Source of the DNA: Miscanthus floridulus
Lineage: Eukaryota > Streptophyta > Magnoliopsida > Poales > Poaceae
DNA length: 64,000 nucleotides
Assembly (NCBI RefSeq): GCF_019320115.1
Contig: NC_089581.1
Span: 15,463,100 to 15,527,099, forward strand
Direction of reading: 5' to 3'
The notes below the pieces were generated by a model, which did no database searches, had not been told where the DNA came from, and saw only the letters and a list, made by a program, of their open reading frames with translations. Below are positions 12,080-26,123 of this stretch, piece by piece. A program made the position numbers and the translations under genes. Position 1 is the stretch's first letter. Each line of letters starts with the position of its first letter.

Positions 12080-15000
12080 AAATAAACTTTTACTTAACCC
12101 ATTACCTCGATACTTTGGGGAGAAGATGAGGATAATGTCTAGAATATAACTCTCCTGTTCCTAAGTTGCTTCATCCTTCAAATGATTTTGCCACTATACT
12201 TTATAAAATTTCACCACTTTGTTCCTAGCGACTCTTTTTCATCCAAGATTTTAACGGGATGCTCAATATAACAAAAATTAGGTTGGAGAGAAAGTCCTTC
12301 AATTTCCACCACTTCATCGGGAACTCGCAAACACTTTTTCCACTGGGAGACATGGAAAACATTATGGACTGCTGATAAAATATCCAGGAGTTAGAGATGA
12401 TAAGCAACAGAACCACACTGCTCCAAAATTTTATAAGGTCCAACATAACGTGGAGCTAACTTTCCACGAACTCCAAACCGATGCACACCTCTCATTGGGG
12501 ATACCTTTAGGTACACATGGTCACCAACTTCAAACTACAAGGGCCTTCTCCTCTTGTCCGCATAAGCTTTCTGATGGTTCTGAGCCGCTTTCAAATGACT
12601 CTGAATAACACTAACCTGTTCTCTTGCCTCTTTGATAAAATCAGGTCCAAAGTACCCACGGTCACCCACTTCAACCCAGTTAAGAGGTGTTCTACATTTC
12701 TTACCATATAGGACCTCGAACGGTGCCATTCGAATGCTCTCTTGATAGCTATTGTTATAGTAATTGTTATAGTAAAACTTAGCTAAAGTCAAGCATTCGT
12801 CCCATTTTTCTGGATAAGAAATGGCACAAGCTCTCAACATGTCTTCAAGTACTTGATTGACCCTTTTTGTCTAACAATCAGTTTACGGGTGATAAGCTAA
12901 ACTTCTGAGGAGATGAGTATCAAGACATTTCTGGAGCTGCTCCTAGAAGCGAGACACAAAGACTGACCCTCTATCAGAAATAATGGTAAGAGAAACTCCA
13001 TGTAGGGTCACAACCCGATCAAAATACAACTTGGCATACTTCTTGGTTGAACACCTTGTATCCACCTAAAAGAAATGACCGGACTTGGTAAGGTGATCCA
13101 CAATGACCGAAATAGAGTCATACCTCTTTGCCATGTGGGGCAAACCCATAACAAAGTCCATGGAAATACCCTCCTATTTCCAAACAGGGATAGGCAAGGG
13201 CTGTAGAAATCTAGGAGTATGCATATGGTCCGTCTTGACCCTTCCACAAATGTCACATTCTGATATGTATTTGGTAATATGCTGTTTCATATTTGGCCAC
13301 CAATACAAGTGACGCAAATCATGATACATCTTGTTACTTCCCGAATGAATGGATAATTTGGAGTTGTGGGCTTCATCCAAAATTTTCTCCTAAGCTCATC
13401 ACTCGAGGGAACCACCAATCGGTTCTTGAACTTCACCACACCTTGATCATCAATACTAAAATGAGGACCATGCCCTTCGGCAATTAACTTCTTGATATGC
13501 GGAATTTCTGAAGCATTTTGCCTTTGCTCTATAATAATTTGCTCAAGTAAATCCGAGACTAGAGCAATATGGGCTAACACCTCATAATGGTTGAGAGATA
13601 AAGATTCTTCTTCAACCACCACATTAGCTTTTCCAGAGTGATAATGAACTTCTAAGTTATAATCTTTGATTAACTCAAGCCACCTCCGTTGCATCATATT
13701 CAACTCGGATTGAGTGAAAATATATTTGAAGCTCTTGTGATCCGTAAAAATGTGTACTTTATTTTTCAACAGGTAATGTCTCCAAATTTTTAGAGCGTGC
13801 ACAACTACGGCTAGCTCTAAATCATGGGTGGGATAATTCAACTCATGCTTTTTCAGCTAACGTGAAGCATAAGCGATCACACGTCCGCCTTGCATAAGCA
13901 CACATCCTAGTCTAGTCCTAGAAGCATCATAATACACATCAAACAGCCTATCGATATCTGGTTGGGCAAGAACAGGAGCAGAGGTAAGACACTTCTTCAG
14001 GGCTTGGAAAGCTTCTTCATAAGCCAGACTCTATAAAAAATTGACATCCTTCTAGAGCAACTTGGTCATTGGTTGAGCTACCGTAGAAAACTCGGGGATA
14101 AAACACCGATAATAACCAGTAAGACCAAGGAACTGATGAATCTGATGCACTGACTTTGAAGATTTCTAATTTAACACATCCTGCACCTTGCCAGGATCCA
14201 TAGAGATGCCTTCAGGTGTTAGGAGATGTCCCAAGAACTGCACTTGATCCAACCAAAACCCACACTTACTAAATTTGGCATATAGCTTATGTTCCCGCAA
14301 TCAGGTCAGGACTATGCGAAGATGTTGTTCATGCTCCTCATTGTTCTTAGAATATATCAATATGTCATTAATGAACACCACTACAAACTTGTCTAACTCC
14401 AGCATGAAGACTGAATTCATGAGATACATGAAGAATGCAGGAGCATTGGTGAGACCAAAAGACATGATTAGGTATTCATAGAGCCCATACCTAGTAGAGA
14501 AAGTTGTCTTTGGTATATCTTGTGGTCGGATCTTAATTTGGTGATACCCAGAATGAAGATCAATCTTTAAAAACAGCTTGGCACCAGCTAACTGATCGAA
14601 CAAAGTATCAATATGAGGTAAAGGATACTTGTTCCTAATGGTTACCACATTGAGAGGGTGATAAACCACACACATCCAAAGAGTGCCATCCTTCTTCTTC
14701 ATAAAAATAGCTGGATAACCCCATGGTGAAGAACTTGGACAGATGAATCCCTTCTCCAACAATTCCTCTAACTATTTCTTTATCTCAGCCAATTCCTTTG
14801 GAGCCATGCGGTAATGACACCGTGAAATAGGAGCAGTACTAGGTTCTAACTCAATGGCAAACTTTACATCCTGGTCCGGTGGTAACCCAGGTAGATCTCT
14901 AGGAAAGAAATTCGGAAACTCACAGACCATAGGAATAGAGGCAAGGTCAGGAGAGGCTTCAGTATGAGCAATAACTGGTAGGGTGGAAAATAAAGACATA

Positions 15001-16568
15001 AGGAGAGACATTCTTTCCTCAGAAGAAGGAAGCTTCAACTCAACAATTCTTTGCCTAAGGTTCAAGACTACCCCGTAGTTTCTCAACCAGTTCATTCCCA
15101 TAATTGCATCTATGCCTTTCCTAGGCAGCACCATGAACTGAAGACGATAAGAGTAAGTTGCTAGCACTAGTCTCACTGTGTCCATCCGAGTTTTAACGCA
15201 CAACTACGCACCTAGGGTTGTAATTCTATAGGCAATAGGAATGGCCATAGTAGATATATTGTACCTTTGTGCAAACTCCATACTCATGAATAAATGTGAT
15301 GCACCATAATTAAATAATACTTATGCTGGGTGGGAATCAATGGTGAACATACTAGCCATCACAGGCTCTCCTTGCGGAATCTCCTCAGCCTCAGTGAAGT
15401 TAACATGTTCCGAGCGGCTCATAGGCACCTTCTTCCTAATGATAGTCCTCTTGATCAAACAAGAGTTGGCTAAAGGCTGAGAAGACTAGGGAGGCTAATT
15501 CTGAGGGCACTCTCGGGTGTCGTGACCTTCCTTGCTACACTTGAAACAAGCACCCAGCTTGTTCCCCTATCCCTAAAGAGGCAGAACCTACTATCTCTGA
15601 GGCTGCTGCACCTGCTGAATAGGTGCACGGTACTGAGTGGGAGGTGCCTAGTGAGTCTGCTGAATCTAGCAAGACGACTGTCCACCCAGAGAGTGATAGG
15701 ACACCCACCTCACAACCTGTACCTTATAAGACTACGGGTGACTAGAAGACCCAGTGATCACCCTCTTGTGCTTCCACTTAGCCAAAGAGTCACGCGGAAG
15801 TCCCTCCATAGCAATGGCAGCATTCATCAAAGCACCAAAGGTCTGATAGCCCCCTGTATATAACTTCTCTTGCAAGATGCAAGAGAGACTACGATTGAAA
15901 TGATTCATCTTCTTCTCATCATTATCCACATGAGTCCCCACATACTATGCAAGATGGTTGAACTTGTTGACATACTTCATCACAATCATGTTTCCTTGCT
16001 TCAGCTCTAGAAATTCGGACATCTTCTTATTCAGCAAACCAGCAGGAATATAGTACTGACGGAAAGTAGTGGTAAACCCCACCAAGTCACATGGTGGTCC
16101 AGAGGATGCATGGCATTGAAAGTGTCCCACCAAGCACTAGCAGATCCTAGAAGCTGCTATGTGGCAAAACACACCTTCTGCTCGTTAGTCACATTGAGCA
16201 GCTAAAACTTCTGCTCTAGAATATGAAGCCAATGCTCCACGTCTAGAGGCTCAATAGTCGGCGTGAATGTGGGCGGGTGTGTCCCTAAAAAGTCCTAATA
16301 GGAACAGGGCCTCTCAAGACCGCGGGCACCACCCCCGTTCCCACCATTGCCACCGAGGCCTCCATGGGTGAAGCCACCAATAGCTTGTGCCAGCATCTCT
16401 AGGACACGGGTTGACTCATGATGAGCAGCCATCTTAGCTATCATCTTGGCATAGGTCATCATAAGTGGTGATGGTGGCAGAGGAGGACCAAGGAGTGGGG
16501 CCTCATGGCTCTCCCCGTTGGCATTGCCATGATCATCACCATGACCATTTTTGCCCTGGTCTTTATGG
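12080..16568 (-). pseudogene. Tekay chromovirus gag-pol, decayed
   Basis: Read on the minus strand: gag from about 16.54 to 15.55 kb, a CCHC knuckle near 15500-15548, protease near 15310 (N-Y-G-A-S instead of D-S-G-A-S), reverse transcriptase at about 14.8-14.2 kb with the catalytic box reading F-I-N-D instead of F-I-D-D near 14368, RNase H about 13.9-13.6 kb, integrase zinc finger about 13.35-13.2 kb and core to about 12.6 kb, and a chromodomain-like tail near 12130-12300. The chromodomain and the protein order place it in the Tekay/Del chromoviruses. There are many in-frame TAG/TAA stops and at least three frameshifts (near 16085, 13377 and before the chromodomain). It cannot encode active enzymes. 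The extreme gag start is missing because of a deletion at the LTR junction. Confidence 0.88.
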
Positions 16569-19500
16569 CAGAACCGCCTAATCTAATGCCTCCCAGGAGT
16601 ACTTGTCTTCCATTAGACACTAAGTACTCAAGAGAAGACACTAAACTACCTAGTTCCATCGAGCACACCCCAAGGGAGAACTCAAAAATCCACATTTTTC
16701 CATCAGGATCATAAATGAGAGAATAAAGCTTAAAACATTCTTAAGGCATTTCTTACATCACTTTATTATAGTAGTAGAATGTTACCTCAATTGGTTATAA
16801 CAGCAGAATATAACAATGTTATCAGAGTTACAGAGGAAGCAAAGATTTATTTAATAACATGGTGGAGCATTATCATAGTGGATATTTTTATACAAGAGCT
16901 GCTAGCAGATTTTACATCTTTTCCTATAAAACCTTTAGTGAGAGTTATAAATAAACACTATGGTCCTAGTGGGAAAGGAATCATCTCTGAGCCCACCAGG
17001 AGGTTTCCACACACAAGGGCTAGCTCTATATATCCTTCGATCACCTGCAACAGGGGGAATAAAACCCTAAGTACTCGATTGTACTCAACAAGACTTACTC
17101 GACAGGAGGAAAATAAAAGACTCTAATGATATGCAAGGCTATCTAGCTTGTGGGTTATTGCTTCTATAGGAAGCATTACTAAACTTGCATCCTTATATTC
17201 AATTTTATTAGCAGTCATTGTTAGTTCATTAACTAACCATTCTATGTAAGCACCTATGCTACTTTCAAGCATGTGGTAAGCAATCAAAACCATTTTATCA
17301 CCTTTCAAGTTCCAATTCTTACAACAGTGCTAGACCATAGCCAAGTCGTACTGTCTCACAGAAATGGTGATTCGCAAATCAATGTATCCCAGCTAGGTAC
17401 CCCAAAACACATGCCTTGTTTATACCCTAGGCATAAATAAGACCAACCCATTCTACTCCTATCACGGGGTCCAGGTCCCCGTCCAAACTTGGACTCTAAG
17501 CCCCCACACTTGAGACCCGGTCTCAGTATAGTGCTTAGACCTCCACCTTTCCCCGCGTCCAATCAGTTAGTCCAGAAAGAGTCGGAACCCACGACAAGAG
17601 CATAACGAGCCTTATCGCTCCCATAAGCAAGTATGTGCTCAAGATAATAAGTCTGTGATTTGACTACCATCCATAGCAATGGATGATCATCAATCGACAC
17701 AATCGGAACAAGTGCAATCCGAGCCTCGCTGAATGCTAGGACTCATAGGGTAATCACTCGACTTCTACCAGATCCTATAGCATAGCAATCTACATGATCC
17801 TAACATACTAGTAGGACTCATAGGATAGGGATATATAAATATGCAAGTGGGTTTCATTCAACTCCTCAAAACTTAATGTACAAGCATAAAATAAAGTGCA
17901 GAATAATAGGGGTTATGCACCAGGGCTTTCCTGGGTAAGATATAACTAAAAGTTAGCATTCCATCATGGTGACACGATCATCAAGACACCATATTTTCTG
18001 CTACTTCAATTGACTCCATGATCCATCGTTGTTCCTATTATGACATACGTGGATGCAACGTAGAGACGCAATTAATCAACGGTAATCGCAACTCTTAAAT
18101 ATATTATTATGCTCCGTAAGCTAACGAGCTAGATTTAATGACTAATGTACTGGTCTACATATCCACGTTGTCAAGTAAGGCTTTGTCTCCAGAAAAATGT
18201 TTTAGTTCTAAAATCCCAAGGCGTTTCGACATTTTATTGATTAAATAGATATTTTTGAACTAGGGCTCATTTAGCTACCATAGCAAACTAATTATTATGG
18301 AGCTACAAAAATTACAGTGAACACCTAATGATGTGAGGAATTTACTGTGAAAGTTTCAGAGCTAAAACTATCACCAATTTATCACAACATTTCCTACAAG
18401 TTTATATCTTACAATATTAAGCATCTTAAATTAATTAGATAACTCCTAGAAATATTATAAAACTATGTGAACAAAATATACTAGCAGATAGATCATGATT
18501 TTAGGAACCTAACAAAATTGGTTTCATAATTTTTGGCCAAGTACACAAATTTATATTGCATTTATAAGTTTACCATAGAAACTAAATTAGAAAATGCTTA
18601 GAAAAGGAAAAGGGCCGGCAGCAACCCCATCTGGCCCAGAAGCCCGGCGCGGCGCGGCTGCGCGCGTGTCGCGGTGGCCTAGTACAGCCCAAGGCTAGGG
18701 CACCCGCGCGGGTTGGCTATTTTGTAGAAAGGCCCTCGAGCTTTTAGAGATTAATACGGCTACTATGCGCACTATTCCTACCATCAATAACTTTGCAACC
18801 AAACCGTCGGATGTTTTCGCCTTTACCACGGGGAGATCCCTAGAAACCCCGCATGCGCCGGAGCGGCGGTCGACGACACAAGGTGGTTATGCCGGGCAAC
18901 CTAGGCGTGCTATGACGAGGGTAAGGGGCCGACCACCATCTATAGCTAAACGCGCATGGATAGGTGGCGGTTAGGGACTCAGACGCACACCGTCGTGGGC
19001 TGTAGCGGTGAGCGGTCATACGCGGCAGTGGCGTGACTATTTCGGTGAGCCTACACCCTCACAGAAAGGTAGAGATGGTGGAGAAGCATCAGTAGCTCAC
19101 CGTGGTGTACGCCCTACTAACAGTTGAAGCAGGGGAGCGCTGCGATGGTTTGGCCACGTGCGAGCCGCCAGGACTGTAGTGCTCCGAGATGGACACCCAT
19201 GCATCACCACGTCGCTGATGAGTTCCCTAGTCAAAATAGTGTGAGCACCGGATAGAGGGAGTCAAGATGAGTTCAGGGTTACAGGGAATTGAACTATTAC
19301 CACTCCTACAGGCCTTACCCCTAACCCTCTGGTCATGGCGGCGCACATGATCGGCGGTGAGGAGAAACCGAAATTGACCACTGACAAACCAAGGCCGGGC
19401 TCAATGAGAATGTGACACCTATCTAACTTGCTAAGCTACCCACCGGTGCGAGGAATTAGACTAGGAGGGCTTGAGTCGGTGATTATGAAGAGAAGAGAAG

Positions 19501-20753
19501 AGCGGCGCACTGCCATCGCCATGTCACAAGGAGTGGCCCCGACAGAGGTGACTCAGGCAAGACTCGACAAGGCATGGCAGCATAAGGACACAACCTCATG
19601 AGCGAGGGCAAGGGTTGCGTGGTTAATGCTCGGGTGGAGCCCTTGGGGTGGCTGTGCGACCATGTGTATGCAGTAGCGTAGCGTCACTATGCGGCAGGAG
19701 GCGGCACGAGCAGGAGCAGGGTCGGTGAAGTAAGCGGCTGTGAATGTGAGCTATAGGGCGAGACAAGGTGATAGGGAAGGCAGAGTGCAGTCATGTGCAT
19801 GACTTGGTAATATGTGCACACGACATGGGCGGTGGCGGCCAAGCCTGGCCTGGCGTATATCCGGCCAATCACCAGGGCTGGTCCATGGGACTCGTGGCCA
19901 CGGCGAGGCGAAGGCGTTGCCATGGCCCGAGCTCATCGCCGACAGCACACTCGCGCGCGTGGTGAATGCAGCCTTAGGTCAAGAAACTAGGAATGATGCC
20001 ACGCACGCTTTTTAAAGCGGGCCAAAAACTGCTCACTGATTCAACGAAGGCTCAGCCAATTCTATGAACCTAAGGTCAACACTACCAACTAGCTAGCGAA
20101 GCAATCATCATGACTAGGGAGCAACCAGAGAGGGAGATAGAGGGGTGCCAACATGAGTTCGTCCCGCTAAACACCAGTTCACGGACAGAGCGCCGACATG
20201 TGGATTACAGCGCGTTCCAATGAAGTTTGGGCAATTTTTACAAGAGCAACGTGACATCCAACACAACTTCGACCTATGCCCTGCTCAACCACTCACTTTG
20301 ATGTAATCAACAATACCAAAACATGCAGCTAAGTAACCATTAACTATTTTATCACAATTTTTTAATAGGTCTAAACCTTGTTAACTTCAACCAACAAATA
20401 CTTCATGCAATAGTCCATACCTTATACTAACCCATAGGAGCAAAATATTTAAGCACCATTTAACTATTTTGCTCAATATAATTCACCAAAAATGGTACTT
20501 TAACAATAGTTCAAGTGTTTGCCGACTTAACGAAAAGAACTTATCTTAACGTCAAAGTTGATTTTTGAGCTCCCAAGAGCACTAGTTAACACTATTTATT
20601 TTGATTTTTCTCAACCACAAAAGTGAGTCACATTGGATTCGCTTATCATTTCACATGCGGTATGAATTTTTAAACCCTGAAAACTTGTTTGGCTAATTCC
20701 TCTTGGACCTAAATCTCAGTGCAAAACAAGCTCGTAACATCAGGGGTGTTACA
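16569..20753 (-). repeat. Tekay-1 5' LTR, about 4.2 kb
   Basis: Homologous to the outer LTR from 21340 on (shared blocks include 16600-16690 with 21390-21460, and 17370-17550 with 22020-22190) and ends at 20753 in GGTGTTACA, the LTR terminus. 18600-20000 is a GC-rich island within an AT-rich LTR. Its gag-proximal end stops within GGCGGTTC and joins gag sequence directly, without primer-binding site. Small frames at 18765 and 19687-20015 overlap on both strands and show no family resemblance. Confidence 0.8.
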
Positions 20754-21332
20754 GTCTTCACCAAGACCATGGCTCATCCCAGCACTGGTGCTCTCATGAC
20801 TAGACCTCAGGTTCATCTATAAATAGATAGGAACCCACTGTTAGGGACTAGGCCTCTATACTTAGAAACAAACGGCTAGAGAGATGATAAGGCCCGATAA
20901 ATGGTTACAAGCGAGAACTTTTCCTTAAGAGTTAAAACATTTCTCTTTATTTATTATCCTATCAATTTATTATCCAAAAATTATACGTGTGGGGGAGTTT
21001 AGTTTAAGCAAAATCCTCTTTTCATGATGCATGGATCGACCTATTCGTTCGCTCAAGCTAGAATATAGCGGCATTCGTATATAATTTTTGGCATAGCGCA
21101 CACTCACTTCCCCGTACGCTAAACGATTCTTATGCAGTGTAAGTTAGTGTACCCATAGAAGATTCATTAGATAAAACCAGTGCCACTATCCTAGATAGAC
21201 CATATTACTAGGGCTTATACTTATTTACGTAATTTATCACATCCTACTTTTCGTAAAGCTTTTGTTGGTCAAATTTTAGGTTTTGAAAAGAGTTTTTAAA
21301 CTCGTAGACTCATTATTAGCTCTGATACCACA
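20754..21332 (-). mobile_element. Leader and primer-binding site of outer Tekay-2
   Basis: The plus-strand words GCTCTGATACCA at 21319-21330 are the complement of TGGTATCAGAGC, so the minus strand carries an initiator-tRNA primer-binding site next to the LTR at 21333. The ~580 bp to its left are leader, then cut by the terminus of the inner Tekay LTR at 20753. No polypurine tract precedes that terminus, so the inner LTR is an insertion and not the 3' LTR of this element. I see no gene here. Confidence 0.75.
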
Positions 21333-24325
21333 TGTGCCTGAACCGCCCAAAATAACATGCTTTCAGAGGTGCTCATCTTCCACTAGACACTAAGCACCTC
21401 AAAAGTGAGCTACATCGGACATTTCCGTCGAGCACACCCCAAGGGAGAACTCGAACAATCCATGTTTTACATCTAGAATCTAATAATGAGTACAAGCTTA
21501 CAATACTTAGTCCATTTCATACAATAAGAGTTCTTGGAAATTATATATTACAATACTAGAGTTTAGAGTGCGATAATTAAACAACAGAATGAAAATAAAC
21601 ATCTAGCAAAAATGATACAGGGATTTGTTTGTGCCCACCAGAAGAATTCTCCATACAAGAGTTACGCCTCAAGCTGCATCTGCAACAGGGGTAAAATAAA
21701 CCCTGAGTACACAATGTACTCGTAAGACTTACCCGACTAGTGAGAATAGTTTCCTGACTCTCAAGGATATGATAGGCCATATAGATTTGATGTTTTCTTT
21801 TTGTTTGCGAAAAAGCATTACTAGAAGTAGATCCTTAAGATCAAGTTTAATTAGCAGTCATGATTACTTCATTAGCTAACCATTCTAGAAAAGCACCAGT
21901 TCTACTTTCAAGCAAGGCTTAAGCAATCAGAACCATTTCATCATCTTTTATTTTCCAGTTCTTACTATGGTGCTAGATCATAGCCAAGTCGTACAGTCTC
22001 ACAGACATGATGATTCGTGAACCAATGTATCCTAGCTGGGTACCTCGAAACACATGCCCCATTTGTACCCTAGCCACAAACAAGACCAACCCATTCCACT
22101 CCTGTCATGGGGTCTAGGTTCCTGTCCAAACTTGGACTCCAAGCCCCCACACTTGAGACCCGGTCTCAGTATGGTGCTTAGACCTTCACCTTTCCCCACC
22201 TCCAATCAGTCGGTCCAAAAAGAGCCAAAACCCACAATAAGAGCATAACGAGTCTTCCTGCTCCCATAAGCAAGTATGTGCTCAGGATAATAAGTCTATG
22301 ACTTGACTACCATCCACAGCAATGGACGGTTCTTAATCGACACGAACAGGGAAAATAGTGTAACCCAAGCTAAGCCCCATTGGCCACAGGACACAACCTA
22401 TTACACCCACCAATACCCATACCATATCCCTATCATGTCTCCATTTTTCCTTTCATCATTTTATTATGAGAGTAATAATAATACCTTATTGTGAGCAACG
22501 ACAGGTTACTCATGCTACCGATGACCTAATCATAGCATCTACTTGAACCTGCACTAGTAAGGCTCTTAGGACAGGTGTATCTATGCATGTGGTTTCTATA
22601 AAATTCCTGTAACATAAATGTACAACACATATATATACGGTGAATTATAAAATAGTGGTTATGCACCGGGACTTGCCTTGGGCAGGAGCGGTGTCCAGCT
22701 GAGTAAGTTAGGGGCGGCTCTAGGACCTCCTCCTACACGAGAATCTCCTCCTCGTACTCCTCGACGATCTCCTTGAACTTGTGACCGCCGGTGGTCACGA
22801 TCTCCACCAACTCATTCTCTACATGCATGCGATGATGATGCAACACTTAGCATTCAAGCAACAGCAACTATTAAACTAAGAATGCACATACCAAGCTACT
22901 AAACTAGCTCTAATGACTAAGATACTAAGCTAACTATCATCTTCATCAAACAAGGTGTTGGATTCAACTAACAAACACTCAGTTTTGCAATTTAAGGGTA
23001 TATCTTTATTTCTACTAATGATTTAATGTATACTAAAATGAAGAGCATTTAACTCCTTCCAATATACAACTAAGTACTAACATTATTTTCTCCTCTATTA
23101 GACCATCTCACTTAACCCCTTGGCTTTTCCCTAATTCACCCGCACGCACCCCAAGCGACTCAGCGCACGGCGGTGCGGCAGGCGATGACATGGTGCGACC
23201 GTGCCAGCCACCCGAGGCTCACGCTGGCCCGTCGGTCGGGCCAACCTTCATCTATGGTCCAACCACCTACACCAAGCAGCAACGTGGGGTGGCGGGACAT
23301 GCTGCAGTAATGCGTGGCCGTCCATGGCAGTGGCGCAGCTGCTCTGGCGATCCAGAGCACCAAAGAACCTAACTAGCTAGCGAGGGAGCATCAATAGACT
23401 ATCATGGACCTAGTCGAGGTGATGGTTGGAGTGGAGGATGGTGGAGGAGGTGTGGCCACGTGCAGTCAAGCCATGCAGCGGCGCACCGCAGTGGTGCGGT
23501 CATGTCAGCAGCGACGGGAATGCGGTAGTGGTTCCACTGGTGTGCGCAAGGTGGAGAGGAAGGCAAGGCGAAACTAGTGGTGTAGGTGAATTGGCTCGGG
23601 AGGGACGGTAGGAGGGCTGCCCTCATCCATGGCTAGACACGGCCTTATCGGCAAGGCGGCGATAAAAATGCCAAATTGGAGCTTGACCGGGCGCCATTCA
23701 AGGTGGGGTGGGGTCGAGCAGCAAGGGGACTTGATGGTGGAGACATAGGCGCGTGGAATCGAAAGGAGATGACCACTCGTTGGTCAATTGCATGGGGTGC
23801 GACTCCGACGGTGGCAGCAGAGAGAGAGAGACGGGTTGGTAGGTGGCACAGCATGGCCTCGCCTTGGTGGGACATGCTTAGCGTGACCCGAAAGGCATGT
23901 GCGCAGACGCAAAGGACAAGCACATGCATCCCCAACTGGCCATGGCCTGCGCGGCGCAGCACCATAAATGATAAGGCGACGGTGAGAACGGCCACATGCG
24001 CTCGGTAGTGGCGGCCTCGAATAAGGCTAGCAGCGGCGCAGAGGTGCAGAGAGAAGCACGGACATGGCGGTGAGACGATAGCACTAGCAGCGACTGCGGC
24101 ACGACATGGGGCGGGTCGGTAGTGCGGTAGTGCGGCGGGACAGCTAGCAACACCGCATGGCCACGCAAGCAGCAGCAGCGGTTCCACACAGTAGAGGCCA
24201 GTGGCGACTAGGCCAGAGGCAGCCATGGTCAGCCAAGTGCAACAATGGGCTATGCTTGAACATGTTGTGCACGCTTTTTAAAGCACCTATAACAACAAAA
24301 CGGTTGCTTCTAGACCTAAACCATT
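21333..24325 (-). repeat. Outer Tekay-2 5' LTR, truncated by element B
   Basis: Starts TGTGCCTGAACC (the minus-strand LTR end is GGTTCAGGCACA) and follows the same order as the inner LTR: 22663 onward matches 291 onward, and 23970-24325 matches 11107-11540. It breaks at 24325, where TGTTTACACC begins a different LTR. The remaining part should lie to the right of the inserted elements but is not found in the window. Confidence 0.82.
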
Positions 24326-25353
24326 TGTTTACACCAAAATTTGGTTAGAGAAATGAGGGAACTCAAAGCTTTCAGGATTGTGTCATTAAGGAATCGATTA
24401 GATGTGAATTGGTATCAGTTGATTTAGATGTGATGTCAGAATCGGCTATTTTATGGATGATGTTAGCAGACGGTGTCAATGGGCTATGCTTGAGTGGCGC
24501 CAGGAAGATGTGTCGGACTCTACAAATAAGGAAAATTGGGGTCCAGATTATTATTAAGTTAGGAAGTTTTCTTTTATTCTAAGAATTGTAATGAGTCGTA
24601 TTTGAGTAGGATTCATGTTTAGGTTCCGGTTATAAATATTAGACCCTGGTTATTGTAAAAAGAACAAATATTCAATCAATACAATCTTTCTGGCTCTCGT
24701 CGTCGCATTAGAAGTAGGAGTACTGTAGATCTTGGCGAGTTCTTCAACAAATAGGGCTGCATCGACCGATCGACCTTCAGCTTGCTTGTGAGTATTGCCA
24801 CGACTTGTATTGTGCTTGTAAAGCTGCATCAGCTGATTGATCTTTTATGAGCCATAATATAACTTAGTTATTGATCTATATCGTAGTTTGTAAGGCTGTA
24901 TCAGCTGATTGATCTCTTACAAATCATAATATAGATCAAAGTTATTGATCTTGTGTTAAATAACTTGTTGGTTAATATAAAATCACCAATTATCGAATCT
25001 GCTAAGAATATTTTTGTTCATATCATTATCATTTAATATTAGCCGATAATTCTTGATTTAAAGATCTTCATTTCATGGATACGCTGGATATCGACTATTT
25101 AGTCGTTAGCCTCATTGAATCGTCTATCTAGCCGTACATTTGGAACTGTTTGAAGCAACACCGACATGTTCCACCTTAAATTACTGATAAGACTTTCTCT
25201 CCTTGTCAATTGTAGGTCAAATTGACTGGCATGTCGTTGGGTTTTTAGAATCGGTTGGTTCTGTGTTGAAGCCAAGCAGATCTCTGGTTTTGTTCCATTC
25301 AGATCTTCTGGCTTGCTGTGTGTTGCTCACATCATCCCATTTTTGTGTCAACA
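24326..25353 (+). repeat. Element B 5' LTR (Gypsy, Tat-like)
   Basis: 1,028 bp from TGTTTACACC to GTGTCAACA, inserted in the Tekay-2 LTR with left flank CCATT. TATAAATA lies at 24631-24638. The end and the following primer site resemble element C, so B and C are relatives. Confidence 0.75.
24631..24638 (+). promoter_or_regulatory. TATA box in element B LTR
   Basis: TATAAATA about 30 bp before a plausible transcription start in the LTR. Assignment by position only. Confidence 0.45.
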
Positions 25354-25356
25354 CTT

Positions 25357-25378
25357 TTTAGCACGCCTGGTGGGACCA
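25357..25378 (+). other. Element B primer-binding region
   Basis: TTTAGCACGCCTGGTGGGAC follows the LTR after a few bases. Element C has the near-identical TTGGCACGCTCGGTGGGACC in the same place on the minus strand. The tRNA partner is not assigned. Confidence 0.6.
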
Positions 25379-25386
25379 CAACCGTC

Positions 25387-26123
25387 ATGATGGTTCACAA
25401 CAACAAGAATATTCTTATGGTACCTTATGAAGACTTGTCTGCTGAGGATAAGGTTGTTATTGGTAAAGCTATAGAGGAGTTTCAGAACAAATGTTTGTTG
25501 TCATACACTAAAACACATGACAATAAAGTTGTACAGAAATATCCACTGCTGAGAGTTTTGATGCATGGATAGTCAGATATTGACAAAGCTAATGATAGGC
25601 ATTTTTTTAGAAGCTGTCAACAAATCTATTCATGATGCAATGTTGAATCATAATACGCTTTCTTGAATACATTCCACAATACTATAAAGGAGGTGTTTCA
25701 TGGATTTCCACTTAATTAGGTTGGACCGGCTTATTACAATAATCCACATCCGTCGACTTAGAGAACTAATCAAGCCGGTACTAGTCATCAAGAAGCAACA
25801 CTAGATAAGAGTGATGATGTCCAGGCAATTTATAATTCATCTGAGCAAATTCAGGGTGCTACTACTAATCAAATGCAATATAATCCTGGATCATCAATGC
25901 AGCATGTGCAACAGCCAATAGGGCAAGTTCAGAATCAGATAGTTAATTTTGGTATATCAGGCAAAATACCACCGTTGGCTCAAAAAATAGCACCATCGGT
26001 TCAAAGAATTCGTAGAGATATAGATCCTAATGTTTTCAATCAGAGATTTCAAGCAGTAAATCAGCAAGGGGCTCAACAGATAGATATTCTACAAGAATAT
26101 CATTATGGTTTAGATTATAATAC
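25387..26123 (+). pseudogene. Element B gag N-terminal fragment
   Basis: An ATG at 25387 opens a frame that runs to a TAG near 25570 and continues in the same frame through 25873-26123. The first ~60 residues resemble the gag start of element C (both contain a K-C-L-(L/M)-S motif followed by N-K-V-(V/F)-Q-K). The frame is interrupted by stops and is cut at 26123 by the LTR of element C. The product would be the N-terminus of a Tat-type Gag; function beyond capsid assembly cannot be read from it. The rest of B is absent from the window. Confidence 0.65.

Noticed and set aside
18765..20015. Possible small genes in the GC-rich island of the Tekay-1 LTR
   Set aside because: Frames overlap on opposite strands, are under 80 codons and have no counterpart in the other LTR copies.
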